Shown here: positions 52,383 to 60,997 of the stretch, in pieces
How the letters are laid out: every line of letters starts with the position of its first letter
Numbering within the stretch: position 1 is the first letter of the stretch
Assembly (NCBI RefSeq): GCF_025717535.1
Contig: NZ_JAJIRO010000006.1
Coordinates: 62,001-126,000, forward strand
Length of the DNA: 64,000 bases
Direction: 5' to 3'
From: Paucibacter sp. Y2R2-4
GTDB taxonomy: Bacteria > Pseudomonadota > Gammaproteobacteria > Burkholderiales > Burkholderiaceae_C
Notes under the pieces: generated by a model
Databases searched by the model: none
Told to the model about the DNA's origin: nothing
What the model saw: the letters and a program-made list of their open reading frames with translations, nothing else
Position numbers and translations under genes: made by a program

Positions 52383-53531
52383 ATGAACAAGCGACATCTT
52401 CTGTTGAAACTGGCGTCCTTGACCGCGGTGGCCGCCGCGGCGGGCTTGGTGGGCTGCGGCAAAAAGACCGAGGAGGCCGCGGCACCTGCGGCCAGCAGCG
52501 CGCCCGCCAAGGCCGAGCCGCTGAAGATTGCCTTTGCCTATGTCGGCCCGGTGGGCGATGGCGGCTGGACCTTCGCCCATGACAATGCCCGCAAGGCGGT
52601 GGAGAAAGAGTTCGGTGACAAGGTCGTCACCAGCTTCGTCGAGAAAGTGCCTGAAGCGGCCGATGCCGAGCGCGTCTTCCGCGACATGGTCAGCACCGGC
52701 AACAAGCTGATCTTCGGCACCACTTTTGGCTATGGCGAGTCCATGCTCAAAGTGGCGGCGGATCATGCGGATGTGAAGTTCGAGCACGCCACCGGCTACA
52801 AGCAGGCGGCCAATCAGCGCACCTATGACTCGCGCACCTATGAAGGTGCTTATATGGCTGGCTTGATCGCCGGCAAGATGAGCAAGAGCGGCACCCTGGG
52901 CGTGGTGGGTTCCATCCCAATCCCCGAAGTGATCCGTAATATCAACAGCTTCACCCTGGGTGCGCAAAGCATCAACCCCAAGGTGGTGGTGAAGGTGGTG
53001 TGGGTGAACAAATGGTTTGACCCCCCACAAGAAACCGAAGCCGCGCAGACCCTGATCAACGGCGGCGCCGATGTCCTGATGCAAAACACCGACTCCAGCG
53101 CGGTGCTGCAAACCGCCGAGAAGAACGGCAAATACGCTTTCGGCTGGGACTCCGACATGACCGCCTATGGCCCCAAGGCCCACCTGGGCTCGGCGGTGAT
53201 CAACTGGGCGCCGTACTACATTGCCGCCGTGCGTGAGGCGCTGGACGGCAAGTGGGTCGCTGGTGCCGGCAAACACGCCTGGTGGGGCGTGAAAGAGGGC
53301 GCCATCGATATGGTGTCGGTGGCTGAATCGGTGCCGGCTGAGACCCGAGCCCAAATCGACAAGATCAAGGCCGGCCTGAAGGACGGCAGCTTCGCCATCT
53401 GGAAGGGCCCCATCGTCGGCCAGGACGGCAAGGAGCTGCTGAAGAAGGACGAGGTGGCGGACGATAAATTCCTCTCTGGCATCAATTTCTACATCAAGGG
53501 TGTGGAGAGCAAATTGCCGAACTCGAAGTGA
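52383..53531 (+). CDS. BMP-family substrate-binding lipoprotein
   Basis: A 382-residue lipoprotein: signal peptide LASLTAVAAAAGLVGCGKK with the lipobox Cys, then an Ala/Lys linker. The BMP (PnrA-like) fold shows PLKIAFAYVGPVGDGGWTFA, VSTGNKLIFGTTFGYGESML, GAYMAGLIAGKMSKSGTLG, VNKWFDPPQETEAAQTLING and NWAPYYIAAVREAL. BMP proteins bind nucleosides such as guanosine, inosine or adenosine. GGAGAG precedes the ATG at 52383. It closes the ABC operon and is followed 53 bases later by the deaminase gene on the same strand. Confidence 0.95.
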   Translation: MNKRHLLLKLASLTAVAAAAGLVGCGKKTEEAAAPAASSAPAKAEPLKIAFAYVGPVGDGGWTFAHDNARKAVEKEFGDKVVTSFVEKVPEAADAERVFRDMVSTGNKLIFGTTFGYGESMLKVAADHADVKFEHATGYKQAANQRTYDSRTYEGAYMAGLIAGKMSKSGTLGVVGSIPIPEVIRNINSFTLGAQSINPKVVVKVVWVNKWFDPPQETEAAQTLINGGADVLMQNTDSSAVLQTAEKNGKYAFGWDSDMTAYGPKAHLGSAVINWAPYYIAAVREALDGKWVAGAGKHAWWGVKEGAIDMVSVAESVPAETRAQIDKIKAGLKDGSFAIWKGPIVGQDGKELLKKDEVADDKFLSGINFYIKGVESKLPNSK

Positions 53532-53584
53532 AGCTGAGGCCATGAGGCCGAGCAAGACCTGACCCCTGAGCCGAGGGCGCAACG

Positions 53585-54688
53585 ATGGACAAAAGCCAGC
53601 ATGAAACCCGCGATACGGGCGCATTGAACTTCGAAGCCATCCCTCGGCCGGTCTTGCTGGATCTGTTGCGCCGCGCGCCCAAGGCGGAACTGCATCTGCA
53701 CATCGAGGGCACGCTGGAGCCGGAGCTGATCTTCAAGCTGGCGCAGCGCAATGGGGTCAAGCTCGGTTATCCCTCGGTCGAGGCCTTGCGAGCCGCCTAT
53801 GCCTTCACCGATCTGCAGAGTTTTCTGGATGTGTACTACGCCGGCGCCGGCGTCTTGCTGACGGAGGATGACTTCTTCGATCTGGCTTGGGCTTACTTTG
53901 AGCGTGCCGCGGCCGATGGTGTGGTGCACGCCGAAGTGTTTTTCGACCCGCAAACGCACACCAGCCGTGGCGTGCCCATGCAGGCGGTGATCTTGGGCCT
54001 GCACCGGGCCTGCCAGCGGGCGCAGGCTGAGTTGGGCCTCAATGCGAGCCTGATCCTGTGCTTTTTGCGTCATCTGAGTGAGAAAGACGCGCTGGCCACG
54101 CTGGAGGCGGCCTTGCCTTGGCGTGAGTACTTTATCGGCGTGGGGCTGGACAGCGCCGAGCAGGACAACCCGCCCGAGCGCTTTGCCCGCGTCTTTGCGC
54201 GCGCCCGTGACTTGGGCCTGCATTGCGTCGCCCATGCCGGCGAGGAAGGCCCGCCGGCCTATATCTATGGCGCGTTGGACGCGCTGCAGGCCAAGCGCAT
54301 CGACCACGGCGTGCGCTGCCTGGAAGACCCCGCCCTGGTGCAAAGACTGGCGGATGAACGCATGCCGCTGACGGTTTGCCCACTCTCCAACCTCAAGCTC
54401 TGCGTGGTGCCGTCTCTGGCCGAGCATCCCTTGCGGCGTATGTTGGATCTGGGCTTGTGTGCCATGGTCAATTCCGATGACCCCGCTTACTTTGGCGGCT
54501 ATTTGAACGACAACTACCTGCGCTGTTTTGAGGCTGACCCCGGCCTGAACGCGCGTCACGCCTATGCTTTGCTGCGCCATAGCTTTGAAGCTTGCTTTGA
54601 TCTGGATGAGCCCAGCCGCCAGCAGCGCTATCGCCAGATTGATGTGCTTTTTCTAGAAGCAGCCGCCGGTTTGCCGCACGCGGGCTGA
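53585..54688 (+). CDS. Adenosine/adenine deaminase family enzyme
   Basis: A 367-residue zinc amidohydrolase. The metal ligands and active site appear in PKAELHLHIEGTLEPELIF, GLHCVAHAGEEGPPAYIYGA, RIDHGVRCLEDPALVQRLA, VCPLSNLKLCVV and AMVNSDDPAYFGGYLNDNYL. The short N-terminal form HLHIEGTLEPEL and PLSNLKL are closer to the adenine deaminase branch (as in Pseudomonas) than to classic adenosine deaminase, so adenine to hypoxanthine is the more likely reaction. It sits at the end of the nucleoside importer operon and its product would feed xanthine dehydrogenase. Confidence 0.9.
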   Translation: MDKSQHETRDTGALNFEAIPRPVLLDLLRRAPKAELHLHIEGTLEPELIFKLAQRNGVKLGYPSVEALRAAYAFTDLQSFLDVYYAGAGVLLTEDDFFDLAWAYFERAAADGVVHAEVFFDPQTHTSRGVPMQAVILGLHRACQRAQAELGLNASLILCFLRHLSEKDALATLEAALPWREYFIGVGLDSAEQDNPPERFARVFARARDLGLHCVAHAGEEGPPAYIYGALDALQAKRIDHGVRCLEDPALVQRLADERMPLTVCPLSNLKLCVVPSLAEHPLRRMLDLGLCAMVNSDDPAYFGGYLNDNYLRCFEADPGLNARHAYALLRHSFEACFDLDEPSRQQRYRQIDVLFLEAAAGLPHAG

Positions 54689-54752
54689 GGCGCGGCGCTC
54701 CGCCGCATGATTCCCGCCTAAAATTCGCCCTCCTTCTTGGGACTACCTTGCT

Positions 54753-55652
54753 ATGACCGCTGCACTGCTGAACTCCTCGCTGACCTCTTTGCCCCTGATT
54801 GCCCGTGGCAAGGTGCGTGAAAACTACGCCGTGGGTGAGGACCGCATCCTGATGATTGCCAGCGATCGCCTCTCGGCCTTCGACGTCATCATGGGCGAGC
54901 CGATCCCGGGCAAGGGTGCCTTGCTGACGCAAATGGCTTTGTTCTGGTTCGACAAGCTGACCGGCATCGTTCCGAATCACCTGACCGGCGATGACCCGCT
55001 GTCGGTCGTCAGCGAGGCCGAAAAAGCCCAGGTCAAGGACCGCTCCATGCTGGTCAAGCGCCTGAAGCCGCTGCCGGTGGAAGCGGTGGTGCGCGGCTAT
55101 TTGGCCGGCAGTGGTTGGGCCGAGTACCAGCGCAATGGTCAAGTCTGCGGCGTGCAATTGCCGGCCGGCCTGCAAAACGCCTCCAAGCTGCCTGAGCCCA
55201 TCTTCACCCCGGCCACCAAGGCCGAGATGGGCGACCACGACGAGAACATCTCTTTCGATCGCATGGTCGAGATCATCGGCCTGGATCTGGCGACCCGCGT
55301 GCGCGATATCTCCATTCAGCTCTACAAGCGTGCCGCCGACTTTGCGCTGACCAAGGGCATCATCATTGCCGACACCAAGTTTGAATTCGGCCTCGACGCC
55401 GATGGCACCTTGACGCTGATGGACGAGGTGCTGACCCCCGACTCTTCGCGCTACTGGCCGGTGGAAAGCTATGCCGTCGGCATCAACCCGCCCAGCTATG
55501 ACAAGCAGTTTGTGCGCGACTGGCTGGAGCAGGCCCAGGTGGATGGCAAGCCCTGGGGCAAGACCGCGCCGGCGCCCGCCTTGCCGGCCGAAGTGATCGA
55601 AAAGACCGCCGCCAAATACCGTGAGGCTTTGCAGCGCTTGACTCTGTCATGA
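54753..55652 (+). CDS. purC: Phosphoribosylaminoimidazole-succinocarboxamide synthase
   Basis: A 299-residue SAICAR synthetase, step 8 of de novo IMP synthesis, joining aspartate to CAIR with ATP. Typical motifs are [91 protein letters not shown] and [17 protein letters not shown]. Length is that of the longer, yeast-like PurC used by many Betaproteobacteria. The next gene overlaps its stop by four bases (ATGA). purE and purK lie 2.7 kb downstream on the same strand, so the biosynthetic genes are close but interrupted. Confidence 0.96.
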   Translation: MTAALLNSSLTSLPLIARGKVRENYAVGEDRILMIASDRLSAFDVIMGEPIPGKGALLTQMALFWFDKLTGIVPNHLTGDDPLSVVSEAEKAQVKDRSMLVKRLKPLPVEAVVRGYLAGSGWAEYQRNGQVCGVQLPAGLQNASKLPEPIFTPATKAEMGDHDENISFDRMVEIIGLDLATRVRDISIQLYKRAADFALTKGIIIADTKFEFGLDADGTLTLMDEVLTPDSSRYWPVESYAVGINPPSYDKQFVRDWLEQAQVDGKPWGKTAPAPALPAEVIEKTAAKYREALQRLTLS

Positions 55653-56752
55653 GCATCAAGAGTCGCCTGCTGAAACGGCTGGATGCCGAAATCGCAGCGG
55701 CGACCGGGCCGACCCAGCCAGCGGTATTGAAAGCTCAAAAAGCGCTGCTGCTGGCCCGTCATGGGCAAATGGCCGCAGCTCGCGAGCAACTCACCGCCCT
55801 GCATTTGCAGTCCTTCCAGCACCCTCATCCGGAGCTGGGCGCTTGGCTGCATTTTGCCGAGGGCTTGATGAGTTACTACACCGACTTCAGCAGCGCCGCC
55901 AAAGAGAAGATCTCGCATGCGCGAATGATTGCCTCGGGTGCGGGGCTGAAGTCACTGGACGCTTTGTGCTCGGCCTGGCTGGCGCAGCTGGCCTATGTTC
56001 AGCACGAACTGGACGCCATGCTCAGCCATGCACAAGCCTGCGATCAGGTGGCTGGTGTTCAGGATCACGCCGCCCGCTACCGCTTGTGCACCGTGATGGG
56101 CCTGGCTTTTGATTTTGCGGCCCAGCAGGAATCGGCCAAGCTCTGGTATGCCAAGGCGCGCGCGCATGCGCAAGCCGATGGTGACGACGCCTCCATCTCG
56201 GCACTGATGTACAACATGGCGGAGATGCGCGCCGCCCAGCTGCGCCGCGAGGCGGTCTGGTCGGATGCCAATGGCCAAGGGCAGGGCTTGCTCTTGGGGG
56301 CGGACTCCATCAAGCATTACGACGCCGCCGTGGGCGGCTCGGTCAAGCCAGATTTGACGCCGGTGTTGCGGGCGCAGATCTTGGTGGTGGAGGGCGAGTT
56401 TGCCCAGGCGCTGGCTTTGTATGAAGCCCATTTGCCGCAGACGGTGTCAGCGGGTTTGGCGCGTTTGAGTGGCAGCCTCTTGGCCGATATGGCTTGGTGT
56501 CGGGTGCATCTGGGGCAGACCGAGCGCGCGCTGCTGCAAGCCCAGGAGGCTGAGCTGGAATCGCATCAACATTGCGATGTGGACGACCGCGCCATCTCGC
56601 ACAGCCGCTTGGCCCAGGTTTACGGCGCTTTGGGTCATGAGAGCCAGGCGGCTCGACAGGCCGGTCTGGCTCAAACTTTGTGGCGCGAATTCAGCGCCGA
56701 GCAGCAGCATTGGGCGCAGGCGCTGCAAGCCGTGGCTTTGCGTCCAGTTTGA
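55649..56752 (+). CDS. TPR-like helical protein of unknown function
   Basis: A 367-residue protein made of repeated helix pairs resembling tetratricopeptide repeats, for example [60 protein letters not shown] and [20 protein letters not shown]. No signal peptide, membrane segment or catalytic motif is visible, so a scaffold or partner-binding role is likely. It begins inside the purC stop (ATGA), so the two genes are translated together, but a functional link with purine synthesis is not evident. Two inverted structured elements follow its stop. Confidence 0.7.
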   Translation: MSIKSRLLKRLDAEIAAATGPTQPAVLKAQKALLLARHGQMAAAREQLTALHLQSFQHPHPELGAWLHFAEGLMSYYTDFSSAAKEKISHARMIASGAGLKSLDALCSAWLAQLAYVQHELDAMLSHAQACDQVAGVQDHAARYRLCTVMGLAFDFAAQQESAKLWYAKARAHAQADGDDASISALMYNMAEMRAAQLRREAVWSDANGQGQGLLLGADSIKHYDAAVGGSVKPDLTPVLRAQILVVEGEFAQALALYEAHLPQTVSAGLARLSGSLLADMAWCRVHLGQTERALLQAQEAELESHQHCDVDDRAISHSRLAQVYGALGHESQAARQAGLAQTLWREFSAEQQHWAQALQAVALRPV

Positions 56753-56792
56753 AGCTTCGACTGCGGCTGTCGAGGCTTTCATCTGCTGTGGC

Positions 56793-56819
56793 GACTTCGT
56801 GCCCGAAGCGGAGTCTTTT
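56793..56819 (+). terminator. Weak terminator-like hairpin after the TPR gene
   Basis: CTTCG (56795-56799) and CGAAG (56804-56808) form a short stem, with GACT/AGTC outside it and four T at 56816-56819. It could end the purC transcript before the structured elements. Confidence 0.35.
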
Positions 56820-56831
56820 GCATGGGCCGGA

Positions 56832-56939
56832 TGCCGAGCGCCGCCGGGGGCGCAATTCCGCTCCTGTCCCCCGCCGTCGCCTTTCAGGCGCCGGCTCCTC
56901 CTTTACCTCGCGGAATCACACCCCCGACGCCACTCGGCA
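56832..56939 (-). other. Structured element 1 (long hairpin with conserved purine-rich internal loop)
   Basis: Read on the minus strand, the outer 30 bases pair with the last 30 at 29 of 30 positions (including wobbles). Inside lie two unpaired strands, GCGAGGTAAAGGAGGAG (plus-strand 56895-56911) and GCGGGGGACAGGAGCGG (56858-56874), separated by a small hairpin (GCCT-GAA-AGGC). Element 2 on the other strand repeats both strands almost exactly while its stems differ. This is either a structured RNA or a palindromic repeat; I cannot match it to a known class. The 472 bases between the two convergent genes hold no credible protein gene. Confidence 0.7.
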
Positions 56940-56983
56940 GTTCCACCGATGTGCGTCCGCGTCGAGGGAGCACGGCCGTGGTG

Positions 56984-57088
56984 GATCAGGACGCTTGGGG
57001 GTTCTGCGATGCGAGGTTAAGGAGGAGACCCGGGTGCGAGCCCGGGGCGGGGGACAGGAGCGGCGCAGAGCCCCCAAGCATCCTGATC
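56984..57088 (+). other. Structured element 2 (inverted copy of the same architecture)
   Basis: The first 25 bases (56984-57008) pair with 57064-57088 at 24 of 25 positions. The internal strands GCGAGGTTAAGGAGGAG (57011-57027) and GCGGGGGACAGGAGCGG (57047-57063) match element 1 at 16/17 and 17/17 bases. A CCCGGG/CCCGGG hairpin with loop TGCGAG separates them. Stem sequences are unrelated to those of element 1, so pairing rather than sequence is kept there. The internal strand contains TAAGGAGG, complementary to the 3' end of 16S rRNA. The copies point away from each other, 44 bases apart. Confidence 0.7.
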
Positions 57089-57224
57089 TCCGTCCAAACG
57101 AAGGACCGTTCCGGATGCATCGCTGCCGTTCATGTCGGCGAGTCGAGTGGCAAGACATGGACGCTGCTGATAGCGCAAGGTCTTCGCCAGCCAAAGAGTC
57201 TCTGGCTCGCCTAGATGTACGGCG

Positions 57225-58184
57225 TCAGTTCAGCGCCATGCTGAGTTTGCGGCGGTACTGGTCCAGCAGCGGATCGCGTGCCACGGCCACGGCCTGACCG
57301 GCCAATTCCAGTGCACCCTTGGCCTTGGCTTCGGTGGCCGCCGGTTTTGGCGCGGGCTTGCTCAGCAGTTCCAAGATGGCCACATAGGTCTTGCGTGCCA
57401 GCTCGTTGTTCCAGCTCTTGTCGCGCATGATGATTTCCAGCAGCGCGTCCATGGCATCGGTGAAGCGCTGCTCGGCCATCAGGCCTTGCGCCAGGGCGAA
57501 ACGGGCGTCGAAGTCGCGCTTCTTGCTTTCAATCGCAGCCTGCAGGGCGGGGGCGTCGATGCCGGCTGCGGCCCGCTCGCAGGCTGTCAGCCAATGCGCC
57601 AGCGCGGCAAAGCGTGCATGCGGGGTGATGGTGTCGGCCGCCTTCGCGGCCACCGGCGCAAAGGCCTCTTGAGCTTCGCAGAGCAGGCCTAACTCCAGCA
57701 AGGCTTTCACATAGTCAAAGCGGGCAACTTCGTTGGCGGGGTCGCTCTCCAGCGCTTGTTGCAGCTTGCCCAGGGCCGATTCCAGATCGCCATCGGCCAG
57801 CAGGGCTTCGGCCTCGGCCACATCTTCTTGGGCCGCCAAGACCTCACCGGGCGGCACATGCTTGTCCAGGAACTCGCGGATCTGCGCCTCCGGCACCGCG
57901 CCGACGAAGCCGTCGACCGGCTGGCCGCCGACGAACATCACGCAAAACGGGATGCTGCGCACGCCGAACATCTGGCTCAGCTGGGTGGCGATCTCGGGCA
58001 CTTCGTCGCTGTTGAGCTTGGCCAGGGTGAAGCGACCGGCGTAGGCCTCTTCCAGCTTCTCCAGCATCGGGCCCAGCGTACGGCAGGGGCCGCACCAGGG
58101 CGCCCAGATGTCCAGCAGCACCGGCTGCTGCATGGAGCCGGTGATGAGTTCAGATTCGAAGTTTTGTAGCGTGATGTCGATCAT
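57225..58184 (-). CDS. cnoX: Thioredoxin-TPR co-chaperone (CnoX/YbbN-like)
   Basis: A 319-residue cytoplasmic protein. Residues 1-110 are a thioredoxin domain with a complete WCGPC active site in LLDIWAPWCGPCRTLGPML and the cis-Pro in GVRSIPFCVMF; E. coli CnoX has a non-redox SXXC, so this version may keep reductase activity. The remaining 200 residues are TPR-like helices (EVAEAEALLADGDLESALGK and following), as in YbbN, which pass oxidised or unfolded clients to GroEL or DnaK. The ATG at 58184 is divergent from purE with 120 bases between. Confidence 0.9.
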   Translation of the reverse strand: MIDITLQNFESELITGSMQQPVLLDIWAPWCGPCRTLGPMLEKLEEAYAGRFTLAKLNSDEVPEIATQLSQMFGVRSIPFCVMFVGGQPVDGFVGAVPEAQIREFLDKHVPPGEVLAAQEDVAEAEALLADGDLESALGKLQQALESDPANEVARFDYVKALLELGLLCEAQEAFAPVAAKAADTITPHARFAALAHWLTACERAAAGIDAPALQAAIESKKRDFDARFALAQGLMAEQRFTDAMDALLEIIMRDKSWNNELARKTYVAILELLSKPAPKPAATEAKAKGALELAGQAVAVARDPLLDQYRRKLSMALN

Positions 58185-58304
58185 GGCGAGCCGAACTTGG
58201 AGGTCAACAATGGGTGAGCGGGGGTAGGTGGCCCTGGCCGCCTACAATTCAAGGCTTTCCAGCCTTTGACGAAGCGAGCCGTGCAGATTCTGCCGGGCAC
58301 CTCC

Positions 58305-58802
58305 ATGAAGACAGCAACTCCCCTGATTGGCGTGGTGATGGGTTCCAGCAGTGACTGGGAAACCATGAAGCATGCCGCCGACATTCTCGCCGAGTTCGGC
58401 ATCGCCTATGAGACCCAGGTGGTGTCGGCTCACCGCATGCCGGACGATATGTTCGCCTATGCGGAAAGCGCTGCCGGTCGTGGCCTGCAGGCCATCATCG
58501 CGGGCGCTGGCGGCGCCGCGCATTTGCCGGGCATGCTGGCCGCCAAAACGGTGGTGCCGGTGCTGGGCGTGCCGGTGGCCAGCCGTCATTTGCAAGGTGT
58601 GGATTCACTGCATTCCATCGTCCAGATGCCCAAGGGCATTCCGGTCGCCACTTTTGCCATCGGCACCGCTGGCGCCGGCAATGCGGCGCTGTTTGCCGTG
58701 GCCATGTTGGCCAATCATGACGCCGCTTTGCGCGAGAAGCTGCAAGCCTACCGCGCCCGCCAAACCGAAGTGGCGCGCGCCATGAGCAAGGACCTGGTCT
58801 GA
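58305..58802 (+). CDS. purE: N5-carboxyaminoimidazole ribonucleotide mutase
   Basis: A 165-residue class I PurE that moves the carboxylate of N5-CAIR to give CAIR in de novo purine synthesis. Characteristic are [74 protein letters not shown] and [20 protein letters not shown]. The ATG at 58305 gives the family-standard start; an in-frame ACG/GTG region upstream is not needed. Its stop overlaps the purK start (TGATG, 58800-58804), coupling the two. Confidence 0.96.
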   Translation: MKTATPLIGVVMGSSSDWETMKHAADILAEFGIAYETQVVSAHRMPDDMFAYAESAAGRGLQAIIAGAGGAAHLPGMLAAKTVVPVLGVPVASRHLQGVDSLHSIVQMPKGIPVATFAIGTAGAGNAALFAVAMLANHDAALREKLQAYRARQTEVARAMSKDLV

Positions 58803-59971
58803 TGGCAGGCAAGACCTTGCTGCCGGGCGAAGCCACGCTGGGCGTGATGGGTGGCGGCCAACTCGGCCGCATGTTTGTTCACGCCGCCCAAAGCCTGGGC
58901 TACCGCACCGTGGTGCTGGACCCCGATGCCGACAGCCCGGCCGGCTTGGTCGCCCATGGCCATGTGCAAAGCGGCTATCTGGATGAGGCCGGGCTGCAGC
59001 AATTGAGCGCGCAGTGCGAGGCCATCACCACCGAATTTGAAAACGTGCCGGCGCAGGCGCTGGAGCAATTGGCGCAAAGCCGCGTGGTTGCGCCGGCCGG
59101 TTCGGCCGTGGCCATCTGTCAGGACCGCGCCGCCGAGAAGGCGCATTTCGCCGCCAGCGGCGTGGCTTGCGCACCCTATGCGGTGATCCATAGCGAGGCG
59201 GCCCTGCAGGCCGTCAGCGATGACTTGCTGCCCGGCATTCTGAAAACCACCCGCATGGGCTACGACGGCAAGGGCCAAGTCCGCGTGCGCAGCCGTGCAG
59301 AGTTGGTGGCAGCCTGGGCCGAGTTGAAACAAGTCGACTGCGTGCTTGAGCAGATGCTTCCGCTGGCGCTGGAGTTGTCGGTCATCAGCGCCCGCAATGC
59401 CCAAGGCGAGATCGTGCAGTTCCCGGTGCAGCAAAACCTGCACCGCGACGGCATCTTGGCCGTCACCCAGGTGCCGGCGCCGGCCATCTCAGAGGCTTTG
59501 CAGACCGAAGCCCTGGCTTCGGCCGCGCGTATTGCGGCCTCGATGAATTACGTCGGCGTGCTCTGCGTCGAATTCTTTGTGCTGCAAGACGGCCGCCTGA
59601 TCGTCAACGAAATGGCGCCGCGCCCGCACAACTCGGGGCATTACACGATGAACGCCTGCGATGTGTCGCAGTTTGATCTGCAGGTGCGCGCCATGGCCGG
59701 CCTGCCGCTGCGCCAGCCGCGTTTGCATTCGCCCACCGTGATGTTGAACCTCCTGGGTGACTTGTGGTTTGACGCTCAAGGCGTCGAGCGCACGCCGCCC
59801 TGGGATGCGGTCTTGGCCCTGCCGGGCACGCATTTGCATCTGTATGGCAAGAGCAGCGCCCGCGTGGGCCGCAAGATGGGCCATCTGAACATTACCGCCG
59901 CCACGGCCGAGCAGGCTGAAGTTCTGGCGCGCCAAGCTGCGGCCCTGCTGGGTCTGCCGACCGAGTGGTGA
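58802..59971 (+). CDS. purK: N5-carboxyaminoimidazole ribonucleotide synthase
   Basis: A 389-residue ATP-grasp enzyme that carboxylates AIR with bicarbonate. The N-terminus LGVMGGGQLGRMFVHAAQSL binds the substrate; ATP-grasp parts are FPVQQNLHRDGILAVTQVPA, GVLCVEFFVLQDGRLIVNEM and APRPHNSGHYTMNACDVSQF, the last a PurK hallmark. The C-terminal HLHLYGKSSARVGRKMGHLN fits the family. It overlaps purE by one base and precedes the Sua5-type gene by 16 bases, so the three genes probably form one operon. Confidence 0.96.
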   Translation: MAGKTLLPGEATLGVMGGGQLGRMFVHAAQSLGYRTVVLDPDADSPAGLVAHGHVQSGYLDEAGLQQLSAQCEAITTEFENVPAQALEQLAQSRVVAPAGSAVAICQDRAAEKAHFAASGVACAPYAVIHSEAALQAVSDDLLPGILKTTRMGYDGKGQVRVRSRAELVAAWAELKQVDCVLEQMLPLALELSVISARNAQGEIVQFPVQQNLHRDGILAVTQVPAPAISEALQTEALASAARIAASMNYVGVLCVEFFVLQDGRLIVNEMAPRPHNSGHYTMNACDVSQFDLQVRAMAGLPLRQPRLHSPTVMLNLLGDLWFDAQGVERTPPWDAVLALPGTHLHLYGKSSARVGRKMGHLNITAATAEQAEVLARQAAALLGLPTEW

Positions 59972-59987
59972 GCAGAAGGTTTTGACC

Positions 59988-60962
59988 ATGCTCTTGAACG
60001 GCAACGATCCTCAGGCCATCGCCACGGCCGCGCGCGCGCTGGCCGCCGGTGAATTGGTGGCCCTGCCGACCGAGACGGTCTATGGCCTGGGTGCGCGTGC
60101 CGATGACGACGCAGCTGTGGCCAAGATCTTCGCGGCCAAGGGCCGGCCGGCCGATCACCCTTTGATCGTGCATGTGCTGGATGCCGAGGATGCCGCCTAC
60201 TTTGCGGCCGACTTGCCTGAGGTGGCGCGTCGTTTGATGCAAGCCTTTTGGCCCGGGCCAATGACGGTGATCGTGCCACGCGCTGAAGGCGTGGCCGCGG
60301 CCTCGGCCGGCGGCCAGTCCAGCATCGGACTGCGTTGCCCGGCGCACCCGGTCGCGCGGGCCTTGTTGGCCGCAGCGCGGCAGCAGGGCGTGCGCGGCGT
60401 TGCGGCGCCCAGTGCGAATCGGTTTGGTCGCGTCAGCCCGACGCGTGCGGCCCATGTGGCCGATGAATTTGATGCCGATTTGTTGGTCTTGGACGGCGGC
60501 GATTGTGCGGTGGGCATTGAGTCCAGCATCGTCGATTGCAGCCGTGGCCAGGCGGTTTTGCTGCGCCCAGGTGTTTTGACGGCGGCGCAGATTGAAGCCG
60601 CCATCGGCTCGCCTTTGCTGGCGCCCGACGCCGCCGCGCCGCGCGCCTCCGGCACTTTGGCGGCCCACTATGCGCCTCGTGCCACGGTGCGCTTGCTCAG
60701 CACCGAACAATTGCAGCAGCGCCTGTCTGGGGCCTTGCCTGAAGGGCTGGCGGTATATTCCCGCACGGCCTTGGCTTTTGCGGGCTGCATTTTGCAGCCC
60801 ATGCCGCTGGACGCCGTGGTCGCTGCGCAGCAGTTGTTTGCGGTGCTGCGTGATCTGGATGCGGCCGGTGCACGTGAAATTTGGGTGGAGTCGCCGCCGC
60901 CGGCGCGCGAGTGGGACGGCGTCAGGGATCGCCTGACCCGTGCCGCTGCGGCTTTTGAGTGA
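59988..60962 (+). CDS. Threonylcarbamoyl-AMP synthase, Sua5 long form
   Basis: A 324-residue enzyme that makes threonylcarbamoyl-adenylate from threonine, bicarbonate and ATP for the universal tRNA t6A37 modification. The YrdC domain shows GELVALPTETVYGLGARADD, AAKGRPADHPLIVHV, FWPGPMTVIVPR and RCPAHPVARALL, APSANRFGRVSPTRAAHVAD. The extra C-terminal Sua5 domain starts after SGTLAAHYAPRATVRL. AGAAGG precedes the ATG at 59988. Its t6A partner TsaB lies 1.1 kb downstream. It may be co-transcribed with purEK. Confidence 0.92.
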   Translation: MLLNGNDPQAIATAARALAAGELVALPTETVYGLGARADDDAAVAKIFAAKGRPADHPLIVHVLDAEDAAYFAADLPEVARRLMQAFWPGPMTVIVPRAEGVAAASAGGQSSIGLRCPAHPVARALLAAARQQGVRGVAAPSANRFGRVSPTRAAHVADEFDADLLVLDGGDCAVGIESSIVDCSRGQAVLLRPGVLTAAQIEAAIGSPLLAPDAAAPRASGTLAAHYAPRATVRLLSTEQLQQRLSGALPEGLAVYSRTALAFAGCILQPMPLDAVVAAQQLFAVLRDLDAAGAREIWVESPPPAREWDGVRDRLTRAAAAFE

Positions 60963-60997
60963 TGTTTGTGGGTTTGAGTTTTCGGGATGGAATGTTC

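Noticed and set aside
56984-57088. Integron attC site (GTTAAGG resembles the core site)
   Set aside because: No matching RYYYAAC at the other end and the conserved strands are purine-rich loops, unlike attC.
56832-57088. 6S RNA, RNase P, tmRNA or SRP RNA gene
   Set aside because: None of the conserved cores is present; length and internal loops do not fit.
56680-57297. Plus-strand open frame of 205 codons across the structured elements
   Set aside because: It runs through both hairpins, is Arg/Ser-rich and resembles no protein; the covarying stems explain the region better.
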